Program-made: the position numbers and the translations under genes
Origin: Certhia americana
Lineage: Eukaryota > Chordata > Aves > Passeriformes > Certhiidae
Length of the DNA stretch: 64,000 nucleotides
Reading direction: 5' to 3'
Assembly: GCA_018697195.1 (NCBI GenBank)
Contig: CM031858.1
Coordinates: forward strand, 124,843,402 to 124,907,401
The notes under the pieces: model-generated
The model's database searches: none
What the model was told of the DNA's origin: nothing
What the model saw: only the letters and a program-made list of their open reading frames with translations
Shown here: piece by piece, positions 43,970-57,966 of the stretch
How the letters are laid out: every line of letters starts with the position of its first letter
How positions within the stretch are numbered: the first letter of the stretch is position 1

Positions 43970-44046
43970 ATATGGTTTGAGCAGAAGGTTAACCTAGGTG
44001 ACTTCCTGAGGTCCCTCCTGACCTACATTTTCTTGTGATCCTATTT
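43970..44046 (+). mobile_element. CR1 3' tail remnant
   Basis: The plus strand contains CTAGGTGACTTCCTGAGGTC, then CCTCCTGACCTACATTTTCT and TGTGATCCTAT. This matches the end of the CR1 3' UTR (TAGATGACCTCCTGAGGTCCCTTCC...TTCTATGATTCTAT). Only the last 70-80 bases are recognisable, and sequence to the left does not clearly continue the element. Confidence 0.7.
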
Positions 44047-44829
44047 GCTTTGAGAAACACAGGATGAATGAGAAGGGCACTCTTACAAGGTTGATTACTA
44101 GTGAAAATCTCAAATAAGTATCCTAACATTTTCAAGGCTTTAATATATAGTTCTTTACTACATATATATGGGGGGAAAACACTGTAAAAATGCTCATGGA
44201 TTCAGTGCAAGTGACATCTCTGACAGCCAGAGAAAAGCAGCACATCATCCTGTTCTGGATGATGTGGTAGAACTGGCTGGTTTTGTTGTTTTTAGGAAGC
44301 TAACAAACTGAAAAACTAAACATGATGCTAAGACTGATGAACAAGAAAAAGACAATGCACTTGTCATCTTGCCACACAGAATACCCAATGAGTACAAAGT
44401 GTGTGCAAGTATGACAGAAAAATTATTGAAAAATAAATTGCTAGCAGGTAAGATGATTCTTTGTCTAATTTAGAAAATTACTTCTCAGGGTGAAGCTGAG
44501 TCAACAATATCTTCCTCTTAAGACATCCTCTTCTCCAAGTACCTCAGCTGCAGACACATTCTAAAAGCAAAAATAATGCAAAAGCAATACGAAGTCTTAC
44601 TCTGCAGATGCTCTCATTTTCTGCTGATGGTGTTTTTAATCTCCTAGCAGACCTCTCAAATAGGAAGGTTGTGACTAGCTTTGGACTGCCTGGGCACAAA
44701 CACTAGTCTCAGCAGTTCATATTGCTGTTTACCAAACTTGTATCGAATATCCCATTTAAAAAAATGTCAGGGAAGAAAAAGGAATAAAGCTTAAAACAAA
44801 ACACAACAGAAAAATCCAACTCTCCTTAC

Positions 44830-45077
44830 CTTGCTGGAGGCACATCAATATTTGAAGAAACAACCTTGCGCTTCTGTTCCAGAAGACAAACAGAACGAGT
44901 GTTTTCCTTTTCATACTCATGAGCTCTGTTTAGTTTTTTGGTCTCTGCTGTTTTTAAATCTTCCTCCTTTGTGGTGAACAGGAGAAACTGTTGGTCTGGC
45001 AGTTTTCGACTGATGTCACTTTTTACATCCTCCTGTTGAAATGCATGGAAGGTCATTTCACGCTTGATGTTGGCTGC
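44830..45077 (-). CDS. ZNF704: ZNF704 coding exon 2 (conserved family block)
   Basis: This 248-bp internal exon encodes 82 codons plus two bases. It begins [17 protein letters not shown] and ends with [17 protein letters not shown], the block that in this family comes before the KSSEELDMDK-type segment. The acceptor is TTTCAATTTTTCAG|GCAGCC with a pyrimidine-rich tract, and the donor is CAAG|GTAAGG; both are strong. It starts in phase 0, matching exon 1, and ends in phase 2, so the last Arg codon is completed by exon 3. Joining exon 1 directly to this exon gives [13 protein letters not shown], which fits the mammalian protein as I remember it. Most of the exon is charged and probably disordered. 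The C2H2 finger and the cysteine-rich C-terminal motif of the family are not in this exon. Intronic sequence of about 250 bp or more on each side shows no continuation of the reading frame. Confidence 0.88.
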
Positions 45078-45682
45078 CTGAAAAATTGAAAGCAATTATT
45101 AAATTTTTCTCTAATTCTCCTAAAATGGGAAACAACCCACTACCCACAGGCATTTACTTCTAATTAATTATTTGAATTAATGAAGAACATTTCTTTGTCC
45201 TTCATAAATTTTGAAACTGCCATTAATTTCTCAAAAATGTTGAAGATTATCCAGGAAAATAAGCAATTTTTGTCCATTTGATAAAGCTATCAAACTCTTT
45301 ATGTTAAATCAAAAAGGTACTTGAATTAGAATGTCAGAAATCAGGTTATAAGCAATATATCTTTAATGCACACATATCTGTGCTGCATAACTATGCAAAA
45401 GAAATCCCAGCTGCCTTCCTCCTAAAATTACAGAAAAAAAGTCAGAATTTTTCCAGATTAAACAGAACCAAAAAATGAAAGTGCTTCCTACAGCCACATA
45501 CTGGATTCTTTAAAAGCTGTATTCATAAATGAGGATTTTTCCAGGAGCAGAGAAATAATTTGCTGTGATACAATTCATCTGCCAGAAGGCAAAGGGGAGT
45601 GATGGCGGCAGATCTCTGTGAGGAGCCCATCCAGCAATAGTGAGCAGGGATACACACCCAGGAGCAATGCCAGGTTGTCTCT

Positions 45683-46351
45683 TTGCCTGCTAGCACTTCC
45701 CAGATCTTCAGGTCTGCTGCTTCCCACAAGCAAAGACCTCCCAAGCAAAGAGGTGTCTTAACAAAAATACACTACCATTCTGGAATACAATGTGCTGGTG
45801 TTTATAAACAAACTATTGCAGGGTTACAAGGAAGACCCCAAAAACTCATCAGAGCCAAGCCACTTCATCTTCCTAGCAAGCAAAACAAAGCACAGGACCT
45901 AGATTTTTCTCGGAAACCCATCCCCTTGCCAGATACACTTCACCATCTTCACACAGGGGCAGACCTATCTGCCAGGCAACCAACCCAAACAGCCCTCCAA
46001 CCAACCCAAACAGCCAAGCAAAATATGGCCCAACAAAGTGGCAGCTTCTCCTGCCTTGAGCAGAGGTACTTCCATACCACATGCACTTGCTTGGAGAAAT
46101 CCAGGTGCCTTCTAGAGCTGTCAAACTGGATTTTAAAATATTTGTACATTATTGCTGATCTTTACAGTGGAGATATCCAAGTTGTACTGTCCTCAGATAG
46201 TAACAGCACCAATAAACTGAAATTCCTATGTCAACTCTTCCAACTTATTCCTCCTTTTCATCATCAAAAAAAATTAATTTCCACTGAGGGGCTATTAGCA
46301 GTTGTTACAAGAACAAAACAAGAGTTACTACTGTATGAAAGTAAACAGTAG
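45683..46351 (+). other. Unassigned 222-codon open frame antisense to ZNF704
   Basis: This is the longest open frame outside the GC-rich island. It lies in intron 1, about 0.6 kb from exon 2 and on the opposite strand. The product would be basic, rich in Gln, Lys, Thr and Leu, with no signal peptide, clear membrane segment or domain that I recognise, and it contains a duplicated QPTQTA motif. No promoter, good Kozak context or splice structure was seen. Codon use is not obviously protein-like. By a rough estimate such a length would be uncommon by chance in AT-rich DNA but not excluded. It may be part of a non-coding antisense transcript, a degenerate element or chance. Confidence 0.15.
45977..46015 (+). 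repeat. 21-bp period duplication, 2 copies
   Basis: CAACCAACCCAAACAGCC occurs twice with a 21-bp period and a CTC spacer. It lies inside the 222-codon plus-strand open frame, where it reads as two heptads QPTQTAL and QPTQTAK. Confidence 0.9.
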
Positions 46352-49300
46352 AAAGAATTAGACACTCTACACTTCTTCACACACAAACAGATGACACATT
46401 ACGAAGAAAATCTGCCTGGAAGACAAAACAGTCAGCATGTGATCACACAGAATTAGGAGAAGATGTATAAACAACACAAACTGAATTCTGATTTAATGAT
46501 TTTTTTAAAAAAAAAAACTTCTTAAATTTACAATAAGCCTTTTTTTGAGTGCCTTAGAATCTGAGAAACTGGAATTCTGAGTTGCCTTCAATTTTCATTA
46601 AAACTGATATGGACTGAAGTAACAAAAAAGCCTGAAAATACCCAAGTTCCAATATCCAGCCCCTAGAAATTATGTAACACCAAACAAGGGTTTATGTAAG
46701 ACTTGAATTCCATCCCCTCCACTGCCACATGGTGTTCCTGTGCATGACCACACCTCCCTTCCTCCCTGCCCAGGATTTCCACCTCATCCTGTGTGGGGCA
46801 GGAGCAGCTCCACCCGCTGAGCATGTGGCAGGGAGCTGATGTGCACAAGTACAAGGCAGCACCAGCAATTGCCTCCTGACTCTCTACAACCCTTAGTGTA
46901 GAAACCCCTAGTGCACAGAGCATGGGAGAGGGACAGCCTCCCTCATTTCCTACTCTCCAGTGCCAGAGTGAACTCAGTTTTCACCAGGATGGTTTTAATT
47001 ATTCTTTTAATGGACTAAGCGCATGACTGTACCAAAGGAAAAAAAGGTATTTCTGTCTTCTATTTATGAAATTGTAGGATTTTACTCAGTTTCAGCAAAT
47101 ATTGTGCCATACATTCCTGAGTTTTCTTTGCAGACCTAAGTAGTGATGACAGAAAGTTGTAGGCTGAGACTACAGCTGTAAAATAAAGCTGAAAGCACAA
47201 ATACCAGAATGCTTGTACTGTGATACCAGATAATCTATTCTTATATATCATATTTATCCACATCCAGTTCACACTCATTTCAAATGTCGATATGCCGCAA
47301 TTAATAGCCCCATGCATGCATATGGAAGTGAGGAAAGACAAAAATCAAGGAGGAAATGCTCAGATTGCATAAGCAGCTCAGGTCCTTCAGTCAATGGCCA
47401 GGAAAAGCGATCAAATCCAATGCTTAGACTAACTCTCCTCCTCTCCTTCAGTTTTCAACAGATGCTTGGAACTATTAACTTTTTTCTAAAGTTTCCCTTG
47501 AGAGTGACTGCATGTAAAGAATCTTTTCTGCTTTAGAAGCAGGTAATCATGGGAGAAAGACTAGAGTTTTCCTTGGTGGGCCTTCTCCCATAGCTTTCTC
47601 CTTCTCCACATGCAGTTTTTCTATCTTAATTCATCCATGTTTATGGAAACCATCTCCACTTGAGACACCTGCCCTGTCTGGAAGCGTATGGTGTCTTTTG
47701 CTGGAAATCCAACCACCTACACAAGCAATCATTGATGTAAGGAGTGCTGAGGGCCACAGTAATTTGCATGATCGGGTTCCTTACTTCCTGGAAAACACAT
47801 TGATTAATGCCCAGGACACCTCTGATTTCAAGCTCGGCTTCACCAGCACTCATAGTTCAGAGATAACACAGACAATTACCAATGTATCGTTCCAGATAGT
47901 TAACTGTTCTGTCATATTTTATCAGTAACTTTATTTTTTTTCATAGATCCTTCATATTCTTTTATCCACTTGAGTCTTGTGGTAGTCCTTCAAGTCCAGA
48001 ATGTTTCAGGAAAAATTCTGTGAAAGATCTAGAGACAGGTAGAAGGTTAAGACTTTGACACCATTTTATTTCAGCTTACTTCCAATACGTCACATTTCTC
48101 CATCCTTAGCTGTTCTCAAATTCCATGATTACATTATTCCCTAACGGTTCAGCTTTTCTTGTCATCATACCTCCAAATCTGCCATCTTACTGACTCCAGT
48201 ATCAACTGCTGGTAAAACTTCTGTCTTTTTCATGCACATGATGAATTATAATTCAAACAAGCCACTTGATAATAAGCTGTTTTCCTATGCAATTCACTGT
48301 GCATTTTCATCCTTAAGCCACTAGCAACCTTCAGCTTACTTTCAACAGAGTCCTTCACAACCTGGCCTCAAGCAACCAACATCCCTTGGAAGTTCAGTCA
48401 CATAAAGAGGAGGTATAAACCACCTGTAAATTAAAAAAACCCAGCTTTGTTTCTCTCTACAGTTATCTCCACCTGTCTTTGTCCATTTCCCACCTAATCA
48501 CTACTGGGCAAGGGAAACTTCTGATACTCTGCTCCTTGGGAACAACCATATTACCCAAGCCTTCCCCACTGGAGCCCAAGCATGAGGGTATGCCACAGCT
48601 GAGGTCTGATGTGGCATAATCCTTCCACAATCATCCTGAAAAAATTGAAAATCATTTCTTGCTTTCATTTCCAAGTAAAATCTTTATTATGAAAGCTTTT
48701 CAATTTCTGTTTTGAAGTTGTCAAGACAATGGTATGTATTTAGATTGAGGGTTTTACTTTAAAGTTAAGGGTTTTACTTTAAAGCCGGATTCATTATTAT
48801 TAAATGATAATGTTTAATAATCTATGTGACAGCTAAATGATTAGCATAGTTACTATTTTCAGCAGTATATTAATAATTTTTCATTGCAAAACCTATCTGA
48901 ACCTGCCTATAGAAACTTTTCTGTGGTGTTATTTTGTCATAACGAAATTGCTGGTCCTCAACTCCACATCAAGACCATGTGCTGCAATGTAAGTCATCCA
49001 AAATGAGCATGCTTGACACTGACCCGAACTGAGGAATTTAAAGAAGTTTTTAGCTGTTCTTTACGACTGATGTACAGGCTGCAACTTTTCAGTAGTTTAG
49101 GCCTTACCTTATGTGCAGTCAATTTTCGCCCTACCCAAGAGCACACCCTGATAAGATGCTGACATTGCAGTCAAACCTCAGTCTCCTTCAATTTCAGTTA
49201 AATTTCAGCTTGCATTTTACCCTGAACAGCAAAAAAAATTATTGATCAAAAAGACAACTCAGGCACTGAATTGCCTATTCAAAGGATCAGTGAACACTAG

Positions 49301-52300
49301 AATAAGTAGACCTATCACATTTTATGGAAACACAGGGACTCAGATTTGACAGATTATGTACGTCACCCCTTGAGTACAACCTGACTTTATCATCTTCCCT
49401 TGCTTATGGTACACTGCTGCTTAAAAACTGGAGTTATTGATTTTCAAAGAGCTCACTAGCATTTAACAGGCATTAAGATGTCTGTGTTTCCTATACAATG
49501 GAAAGCATTCAACTCCCAAGAATATTAGCATTATTTGACTCTATATGACCCAACTGGATGGAAATATATGTTCAAATGTGAATACTGACTCCTACCCATG
49601 TTCTTTCAAATTTCCTATTTTTTTGATGCAGAACCTGTTGATTCAGGTGGGCATAGCAGGAATAGAAATGTAATTTTTAACAGGCTCTGTAATAGACTAC
49701 ACAGACAGACGGAAATACAACGAACTATTGAAAGAACTGCCACACCACATACCATGCCTACTTTGCTGACAGTTTTATAAACAACTCAAGGGCTGATTTC
49801 CACATGGCAGCTGCCCAGCACAACAGAGCACTGCTTCCCACCCTCCTCTGCTCGATGCAGCACCTTCCATGAAGCTACGCCGATTTACACCAGATGAAGA
49901 AGATCTTACCACAAGTGTGACTGCATCTGCCTGCCAAGAAACAGGCCCACAATCACAGCCTTGGCAGAGAGAAGCTTGCAGCTCACTGTGAGGCAGCACA
50001 GCATTGAGAGCCCAGCAGGCCCCCTTAACCTTCTGGGTGGACACTGGCTAATTTCTGTTTCTCCTCATAATGTCTGCTGGCATCTGGAAGGACTAAGACA
50101 TATGAGAAAGTTGAGTATATCCTTTCTACTTCCACTCTGAATCTTAGAGGACTGTGTAGAGTAAATAATCTTCCAACTGTGCAATAAATATTGCAACCAC
50201 TAAAACTATTTTACAAGGGTGAGGCAAGTATCCACAGAAAAGCTGACTGCATCCAAAGCTCCCTATAAATAAACACACTAGTGGAAATACATTTTGGGAA
50301 ACTAGCTTAGAGTAATCCCACCTAATCTTAATAATCCTGAAGCCATTGTCATGTTTTCCATTACAAACTTCTTTTTCTCCCTCAGCTCATAAAGCTGTAT
50401 TTCCTTTATTTCACTTACAGCCCACTATAACTGGACTCAACTCCAGTGTCACTTCATTCCAAAAAGATCCCTCACAGGCCACACTGGGCTGTTTTCCAGA
50501 GTGGGGGAGACAGAGTTCGGGGGTGGTGGGATGTGTGTGGGGGTGTAACATGCTAATTAAAAAACACATATTAAAAAAACCCACCCCATCCCACCTCATT
50601 GCTCCGATTCTGGCTATTTCTATTGTGAATAGATACATAATTTTAACTTAACAGTGAGTCCTAGGCCTACACACAACATTAACACCACATAGCTGATAAA
50701 GAAGACACAGTTTTGGATGTGGATTTTTGATTTCCATCGGATTTACTATGTAATCAGTTCATCTAATTCCATCAAAAAACTCTTTAGATTAAACACCAAT
50801 TAAAAAAACACCAGATTAGACAGATTAGCTACGAGATGGTTTAGCAGCAGCCAACCTGCTGTATAACTCAGCTGCTTTTCATAAACAGTTTTTTGATTCT
50901 GGCTTTGTGACCCACCTCTTTCCATTTTCTGAAATAGACGTAATCATCCTAAATGTTTGGGACTGCCAATAAAACTCCCAACTGGTAAGGAAACGAAAGT
51001 CCCTAGTTTTTTTTTTACTTTTTTTTAATTAAACAAGGCTTTAGCAATATTTTTGATCCATTACAGAACAAATAGGCAGCTCAATGGGGAAGCGAAAGAA
51101 GGAATCAATATATTTCAGCCTAGCATGTTAATGGGAAACAAGAATGAAAAGTGTATTTGTAACATGACATACATTTAAAATGTTCAGCCAAAACAAGAGC
51201 TCAGTAACTGCAAGACCCTTTTCAGGCCAGCCAGAAGAGCCAGGGGATGCTCTCGGGACAGGGATAAGCCACATTTCTCAGCAAGAAAGAAATCAGGAAT
51301 AAAATTCACAACAAAACACAACAAGCAAAAATGAGAAACACCAAACCTGCTACCAAAATCAGATACAACTAAAAATATATATAAATTAAATCCCTGGAAG
51401 GACAGAGATTTTGGTTCACTCATATTGCTTCATACAATATTTCCAGTTCAGGTTCCTGCAATGGAGGGGTTTTTTTAATGTAAAATGGCTCTAATTTTTG
51501 ACATTCTAGAACAGTGTCCTCACTGGAAGGAAAGAATGCATCGATTTCCATTTTGCCAGAAATCTTTATTCATACTTGAACACAAAGAGATAAAACAGAT
51601 TCTTGCAATGATGCTTGGAAATAATCTGCCCTGAATTTCAATGTATTATTACATTTTCGAGTATACTTTGCATTTAATTACTTGCTTCACCAGCAGTTGC
51701 TTATTACACATAAATCACGTCAATCTAATCACTCTAAGCATTTATAAATTGTTGGTCTCTAACAATATAGAAGATAATGCATTTTAAGGTCACTGTAAGT
51801 GTTCTTTACAATGTATAGTACACATAATGTGTACAGTAATGTACTATTCATCTTCAACCAGGCTAGCACAAAGTCCCTACTTTCATTTAACTGAATATAG
51901 AAAACCATCCATAGAATATATTTCCTACGTATTAAAACATAATTCTAAGCCTTTTAAGTTTCCTGGATTCACAATGCAGTGTTATGCAGCAAGAACTGGA
52001 GTCAGCAAGCAGTTTCTACCTCCCATCACCCTGTGTATGTCAACACTTACTGGCTAAACCTTCCATCTACAAAACCCACACCAGCACCAGTTTAAGGTGT
52101 TTCTGAGTTATAGAGAACTACCCAGATGAATGACAGAAACTTTCACTCCCACATTTGAATTCCAGTACCCAGCCAGGTACCCATTGTACCCCCAAAAAAA
52201 CTACTACCAACTTCTGACATCTGAAATACTGCACTAACTGGCACAGGAAGCATAAATATTATTAAAACTGAACAGAAAGGTCTTACTAAGATTACGAGAC

Positions 52301-55300
52301 AGCAAAGAACACTGGGAATACATGGTCCTTCCCATTTTCAGGTCTGAACAAAAGTTATTCAGAGATATTTGTGCCTTTTTCTTTCCACCACATCAACAAA
52401 TGAATGAAGATGTAAAGTATGGTAACTTTCTTTCCCATCCCATATGCAGGCATAGTAAGGTCCTCACAGAAAAGTACATGACATAACTTCTAACATTAGC
52501 AGACACCAATCAGTTACAGCTACCAAATTTTAATACTAATTACTGAAAATGTGCCTTTTCAAAATTAGCTTGCAATGTTTTAGTCTCAAAGAAATAACTC
52601 TGTGTTCTGTGTCCTGGCTATGCTGTGCACACAGGGGTGTGACCTGCAGTCACCACCCTCCAAACCCGGCTACCTGGGGTCCAACTGGACATTGCCCCCA
52701 GGCTTGGCATCGCTGGCAGGATCTCAGCAGAGCTCTTTCAGCCCTGTTTTCCTTTTCCTAAATAAAACAAGTGCCTGAGAACATGCTGCCTCTGAACTTC
52801 TAAAAATAAAGACACTACCTTGGAAAGCCTTAAACAGGAGGAAAGTGGAGCATCATAGTTGAAAAAAACAGGTTCATTTTTTATTTAGGAATTCTGTTGC
52901 TTCAGTCTTTGCCAAGCATGCTCACCAATGACTGCTTCATACTCCACCACGGTTTTAGCAGGACTTGCAGGTCAGGAATGGGCAGTCATAATTGCCTTCC
53001 CAATTACTGGTTCCACAAAAAGTGAATTTAAAATTAACTAAACCAATTATCACATATTTTTTTCTCACAAGGACCTACGTGCCTGGCCTTGCAAGTGAGA
53101 AGGAAGGGTTCCTTCTTCCAGGCAGCAGGTTCCCCTCACCTCTCCTGCAGTGAAAGCAGTGTAAGCAATGCCCAATGCCACCAAGCAACCTGTGGCCACA
53201 CCGAGAACAGATGAGGGCCTGGAAATGTGTGCCCTGGGCTGGCCAAGGAGAATAGAAGGAAAAAAGAGGAGGGTACACTTGTGTCTTGCCGGTCACCTCT
53301 GGGGAAGCTTATAAAACCCTGAAACTGGAGACAAAACCAAGCATGCTAATGTGGGGTACCAGGGAAGTTCAAATAAACCTTTTCTGCTTTTATTTCTGTT
53401 GCATTACTAGATGTACTTACAACCTGCAATTAGTGAGCAACATCTAACTAAGTGCTACAATGACTTAAGCTCTGAAACATGTCAGGGTATTTTCTAGTTT
53501 GCCATTTTTCTATGAAATAGTGAATTTACTTGCAAGAGATGCAAAAAGGGTCCTAGAACCCAGTGGTAAAGTACCTACTGTCTTTGTTCCTCCTAATTTT
53601 GATTCTGTCTAGATGAAAAAGTTGTACACAACAGCTTACATAGCTTAATACAGCCTTGTATATGGACTGTCTTACTGATATATCAATATGGCCTTTACTA
53701 GCTGAATTTCATGTGCAAATAAATTATCTTTTAACTATTTCAAGACTATTGCTGAATATGTACAAGACACTCCACTTGTTTCTTCATCTGCTGGTGGTCT
53801 GGGATCAGTAAGGGTGGCAGCAGCTCAAAGAAGTATTACTACTTCTATAATCTCATTCAGGATCAAGCAAGTAAGAGCTTACAAAAATCAAACTAGAGAG
53901 GCAGTGGGGAACTCCCCACACGTTGCAGAAGGTTTTTGAAATGCTGCCTCACTGTTCCTCAGTAAAAGAACCTTGATTGGTTCATCTGCATTTGAAAGCC
54001 CTCCTCCTCTTGACTGGATAGAGATATATAGCAGGATATTTTTAGTGAAAATAAAACCAGGTTGGCTTTATTTTCAAGAACTCTTGAAATTAAGATACAG
54101 AGATATGAGATTTCTGAGGCCAAAAGTTATTGTCCGACTTTGAAAGCAGCCAGCTGAGACAAGATACTGCAGATCTTAGATCACTTAAAAGTACCGACAT
54201 GGAAATACAATCCATTTGCCTTTACATTCTGGGACTTAGCTCTTTTTTATTTGTTTGTTGAAATGATGGCATTCCAGTGAAATTAGAACAAGGTAGTTCA
54301 CAGATGTATGCAACTGTTTTAACTTCTGAATGAAACAGGTGTGAATTCAAGGGCCAATGCTGATCCCTAATGCTGAAAGCCTGGAGGAGATAGTACAACA
54401 CAAAAATTAAGCACAAGTCCCTATCTCCTCTAACAGATCTCGAGCCTGGAGGTGGAAAGCATGATCTCTCAGTGATCCCTCAGTGAAGTACAGTAAGCAA
54501 GAAGCACTGCCTGCAGTAGAAGATTCTCCCAAGTCTGGGTTCAGCTCGACACAAAAAACATGTAGCAGTTTTTTTGTTCAGATTAGGAGAGGTGCCAAAA
54601 AAAGTTTATTTTTGTGTCTGAGTATACAATAAACAGTATCATAGAGTTACAACTCCTTACCCTTGGAAGCAACAGAATAACATCAGAAAAAACAGGCAGA
54701 GGCGAAATGTGATCTTCTCCAGCTGCTCCAGAAACAACCCTCTATTAAACCACTTCAGGGATGCAATAATATCTCATGGAAGAAAAGTCTTCACCAAGAA
54801 CCTGAAGGACCATCAGGCCCAAAGTGAAGCACAGTCCAACTGCCACATGGCTTCTGTCTTCTAAATGATGAAGGCTTGCTCTATTTCTAGCCTTCTCTTT
54901 CCTCTCTATGCCTGTCCTAGCTGTGATATCCCATCTTTTCCTCTGCACTATTAAGATACTTGGTAAGCCCTTCCTTGACCCACCATAACTAAAGGACACC
55001 ACAGGGTTTACGTGTTTTCCACTGTTTCAGTAGCCCACAAAAGCACACAAACTCTGGCACAAGCACAAGGCTGTGAGTTAACTGGGAGCTGGAGGAAAGA
55101 CAGAAGTCCAGAGACGGGAATACTTTACCGTTTTTGGAACTGATGAAACATAAACTCCACAAACTCTGTCTCATCCAGTGCCCAGGCACAAAGTGCTCTC
55201 TGCTACCCCTGCTGCTGCTCCAGCAGATGCACCTACCAGCATGGAAAAAGAAACACATGCAAGACCAACTACTTCTCTCCTGCTCTGAGAAAGCAGGGAC

Positions 55301-57095
55301 AATTGTCTGAAAAAGTGCTGGTCACACATGTTGAAGCAAAATATCACTGTAAATCCTTAGCAACCACCAATTCACCCTTACTCATTTCACTGCTGTTCCT
55401 GTATAGCTCTGTAAACCAGATGGGAACGGCTTCCCATGGCCTTATGGATCACCACTGACCTAGACCTAAAGGCAGCAAGGACTGCATCACAGTATTCTCT
55501 TTAAAGTATTTTAAAGTAGAAAAATAAAATTTTTCCTCTAGAAGTACTCACATTTCTCATTACTGCATTATAGAAAGAAAACTGTTGAGAAATATGAGGT
55601 AAAAAGCATTTTGGATCCAATGAGAGCTTTTTTATGCCATTTAAAAGGGATATGCATATATACATAAAAGATCAGGATGGCTCATGTTTATCTTGCCAGC
55701 TTTACAAAGTCCAGTTTATAGAAGGTGATTGTACAATTTGCTCTCTATGCCAGTATGATGTAGGCATCAGCCACCTGAAAATAAATTTTAAGTAACCATC
55801 CAATCTTGACTGCTTTTTTTAACAGCACTGCCCACTTAAAGTTGAAATAATTTTTTATCCACCATGTAAAAAAACACATTAAAGATGGTAAAACACTAAG
55901 CTATATAATTTCACACATCAGTATCTGATCACCAAGGCATTTTACCTTCCCTCTGATTCTGTGTTTAGTGATCATAACAGTATTTTACAATTAGGACCAC
56001 TATGAAAAGGTTTTAGATTCATAGTTATGTTCAATTAATTGGGCTGAAATCCTAAATCTGCTTAAACTAGTAGGAGTTTTCCATCAACTTCAACTGGGTC
56101 AGGATTTTATGGAAATTAGACTCTGTATGTTTTGCAAAAACACAAATAAAAATATCTGTATTTTTATTCAAAGTTCAAGCAACAGAAGTTGTTCATTTTC
56201 CTGTCTTCATTAGTTTTGTTGTCAAACAACAAATACCACCCACACATGTACTTTTTAATACAATAAGATAAATGTCACTGCAATAATCATTTGAGATTGG
56301 AAAGTCTGGCATGGTGCCAGAGTAGCGAAAGTGATCCCATCACAGATTGTTCAGCAGCAGCAGTGGTAGCATTAAATTCCTACGTGCTTTGCTCAGCGAC
56401 ATGCTACAGTGAAAAACATGAACACAAGTTCATGAAATTAAAGCTGATTCCCAGAGGAGATAATGAGCATTCTTTTTGTTCACCTTATGTTACCTGTTCA
56501 ATTTCTGTAAATAAACAAAAACACTACAGAGTTTCTCTTTTAACCTATTGTCCTTCTGTAGTCTTTGGGCTGGCCTTAAGCTGCAGTATTAGTCAAGCTG
56601 CTCACTATTTTTAGAAATAAGCAATTCAATAAATCACTTGAAAGTTTTATAAAGCCAATGGGGACTCATTCTGAGGGAAGAAAAAAAGATAAAAAAAAGC
56701 ACCACTGCTCAATCCACAGCAGTATTTACAAAGCAGACACCAGCAAAGAGCAGAATGCTCCTGGCTGGCCAAGCAGCCAAGCTCTCATCTTTGAGGCACT
56801 GATTTATCCCACAGTTTAGTAAGAGCTCTCTGGTGCTCATGTAACACTGGAATTTCTAATCTAGCAGCTGGAAAAACAGAGTAGGACTTGAGGGTTCAAA
56901 GCTGATTTACAGGATTCTTAGACTTCTCTGTAACCTTGGGTCTGAAGAAAGCTTGGAAGAGCACAAGATCAACAAAGGCACAGATGGTCTGTGCATCTGC
57001 ACTTGTCACAGGACACATTAGAAATGTTAATTACCAGCCCATGAAAAGCACTTTCCCAATACTTAGTTTTCAGATTAAAAAAAAAAAAGTGACTT
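46352..57095. other. Intron 1 stretch, no gene seen
   Basis: AT-rich sequence with several GC-richer patches (about 46.7-46.9, 49.8-50.0, 52.6-52.75, 53.1-53.3 and 54.7-55.2 kb). These carry short incidental frames but no family that I recognise; some may be very old repeats. Apart from the 20-bp duplication at 48745 nothing stands out. Confidence 0.55.
48745..48784 (+). repeat. 20-bp tandem duplication, 2 copies
   Basis: The units TTGAGGGTTTTACTTTAAAG and TTAAGGGTTTTACTTTAAAG are adjacent and differ at one base. A recent local duplication within intron 1 is the simplest explanation. Confidence 0.95.
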
Positions 57096-57966
57096 CTATC
57101 TCCAAGGAAGATCCAGGGAACTACAGGCTAGCTGGTCAGCCTCACCTTGACCCCGTGGGAAGGGATCACAAGACAGGGAGGAGTGTGATACACCCAACAG
57201 TCATGCTGCCACCCAAAAAAACACTGACAGACAAATGAGCCAAGAGAAACATCAAGAAACCCAGCCAGGGGAAATGTGAAGTTCTGGGCCTGGGGAGGAA
57301 CAATCCCAGGCACTAGTTTTTGCTGGAGGCCACCCAGGTGGAAAACAAGCTTTGTAGAAAAGGCCCTGGGTTCCCAGTAGACACCAAGTTGAACATGAGC
57401 CGGCAGTGAGACCTTGCGGCAAAAAGCTGAACCACGTCCTTGGGCAGCCTTAGACAAAGTATTGCCAGCAGGTGGAGGGAGGTGATCCTGCCCCCTCCAT
57501 TAATGTGCTGGAAAGGCCACACGTGGAATGACAGGTTCAGTTCTGGGATCCCAAATACAGGAAAGACATGGACACACCAGAGAAAGTGCAGCAAAAGGCC
57601 ACCAGAATGATTTCAACATGGAGAAGGCTTTGGAGAAACCTCATTACAGCCTTCTAGCACCTCACAGGTACAAAAGAGGGAGAGAGACTATTTCTATGGG
57701 CAGATAGTGACAGGACAAAGGGTTTTAAAATTAAAAGAGGGCATATTAAGAGTAGCTGATAGGAAGAAATTCTTTATTCAGAGGGTGGTGAAGCACTGGA
57801 ACAGGTGCCCAGAGAAGTGGTGGGTGCCCTAGCCCTGAAGTGTTCAAGGTCAGGTTGGCTGGAGCTCTGAGCAACCTGGTCTAGTCAGTGAGTGACATAC
57901 TTGCCCATGATACTAAACTAAATGATCTTTAAGGTGCTTTCCATTGCAAACTGTTCTATGATTCCG
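57096..57966 (+). mobile_element. CR1 LINE fragment with internal deletion
   Basis: This is a 5'-truncated, non-functional CR1 retrotransposon. Near 57108-57130 the frame gives SKEDPGNYR, matching the PGNYRPVSL segment of the CR1 reverse transcriptase, with a small insertion just after it. From about 57270 the sequence resembles the end of ORF2 (for example VQFWDPKYRKDMDTP, seen around 57535-57580), then the 3' UTR (GAAATTCTTTATTCAGAGGGTGGTG..., written in part) and the terminal TTCTATGATTCCGTGATT. The central part of ORF2 is missing between these blocks. Frameshifts and stops are frequent. Confidence 0.85.

Larger units (their letters stand above)
1..44829 (-). other. ZNF704: ZNF704 intron 2 (partial)
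   Basis: Sequence downstream of the exon 2 donor, phase 2, continues to the window start. On the minus strand I looked for the expected next segment of the protein (the KSSEELDMDK/AAMVLTSL region) and did not find it, so exon 3 appears to lie outside the window. The search was by eye, so a short exon could have been missed. Repeats and other elements inside it are listed separately. Confidence 0.7.
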
